Assembly (NCBI GenBank): GCA_030427205.1
Contig: JAUHXC010000046.1
Coordinates: forward strand, 19,773 to 83,772
Direction of reading: 5' to 3'
From: a bacterium
GTDB taxonomy: Bacteria; Myxococcota_A; Bradymonadia; UBA7976; UBA1532
Length of the DNA: 64,000 bases
The notes beneath the pieces were generated by a model that did not search any database, was not told the origin of the DNA, and saw only the letters and a program-made list of their open reading frames with translations. The translations under genes and the position numbers were made by a program. Position 1 is the stretch's first letter; each line of letters starts with the position of its first letter. This document shows positions 63,992-64,000 of this stretch, piece after piece.

Positions 63992-64000
63992 CAGAATCGC

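Overview
The window looks like a chromosomal segment of a very GC-rich, predatory- or social-type Myxococcota-like bacterium (inference). The pointers are giant exported proteins built from Ig-like, thrombospondin-type-3, Cys-rich and PPC-like domains, lipoproteins tethered by Asp/Ala-rich linkers, a Ser/Thr kinase fused to an NTPase-like and TPR region, and TANNNT -10 boxes. No tRNA, rRNA, CRISPR array or insertion sequence was seen.

Region 1 (1-37650, plus strand) is one tightly packed run of seven genes for exported proteins, with gaps of 62 nt or less and two 4-nt ATGA/GTGA-type overlaps. It contains three sets of paralogues. The two giants (3-7613, truncated by the window edge, and 27097-37650) share Ig-like, VWA-like, IPT/TIG and Ca-binding TSP3 blocks plus a recurring ~220-residue domain I do not recognise. 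The two lipoproteins (14956-20391 and 21543-25958) differ mainly in the number of Ig-like repeats. The two ~370-residue secreted proteins (20405-21508 and 25955-27100) each follow a lipoprotein. A 2420-residue Cys-rich lipoprotein (7631-14893) completes the run. This reads as a cell-surface or adhesin/matrix locus.

Region 2 (37728-54110) is mixed. It holds a molybdopterin oxidoreductase, an EGF/PPC lipoprotein, an acyl-CoA oxidase-type flavoprotein, a lipoprotein with lamin-tail and dikinase-like domains, a DUF5916-type outer-membrane protein, a PPP-type phosphatase lipoprotein, a TfoX N-domain protein and a DoxX-like membrane protein. Between the phosphatase and the TfoX gene lies a 244-bp fold-back repeat element. 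Four genes in the window carry TANNNT followed by exactly 6 bp and the ATG, with no Shine-Dalgarno, which suggests leaderless mRNAs.

Region 3 (54028-60412, minus strand) is the most novel part. It is a translationally coupled operon of an AAA+ ATPase of the type that accompanies extracellular contractile injection systems (Afp15/Pvc15-like), followed by two tandem copies of [~430-residue protein with a conserved 51-residue leader and a diverged body + leucine-rich-repeat lipoprotein]. The second copy is preceded by a 44-codon ORF that duplicates only the C-terminal tail of the ATPase. The operon is read from a promoter element at 60473-60513. A near-identical copy of that element (36 of 41 bp), in the opposite orientation, lies at 63951-63991 and points out of the window. 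The kinase-NTPase-TPR gene (60645-63911) sits between the two promoters. I propose an effector/immunity-like or injection-system cargo cassette co-regulated with a neighbour just outside the window. This is inference, not established function.
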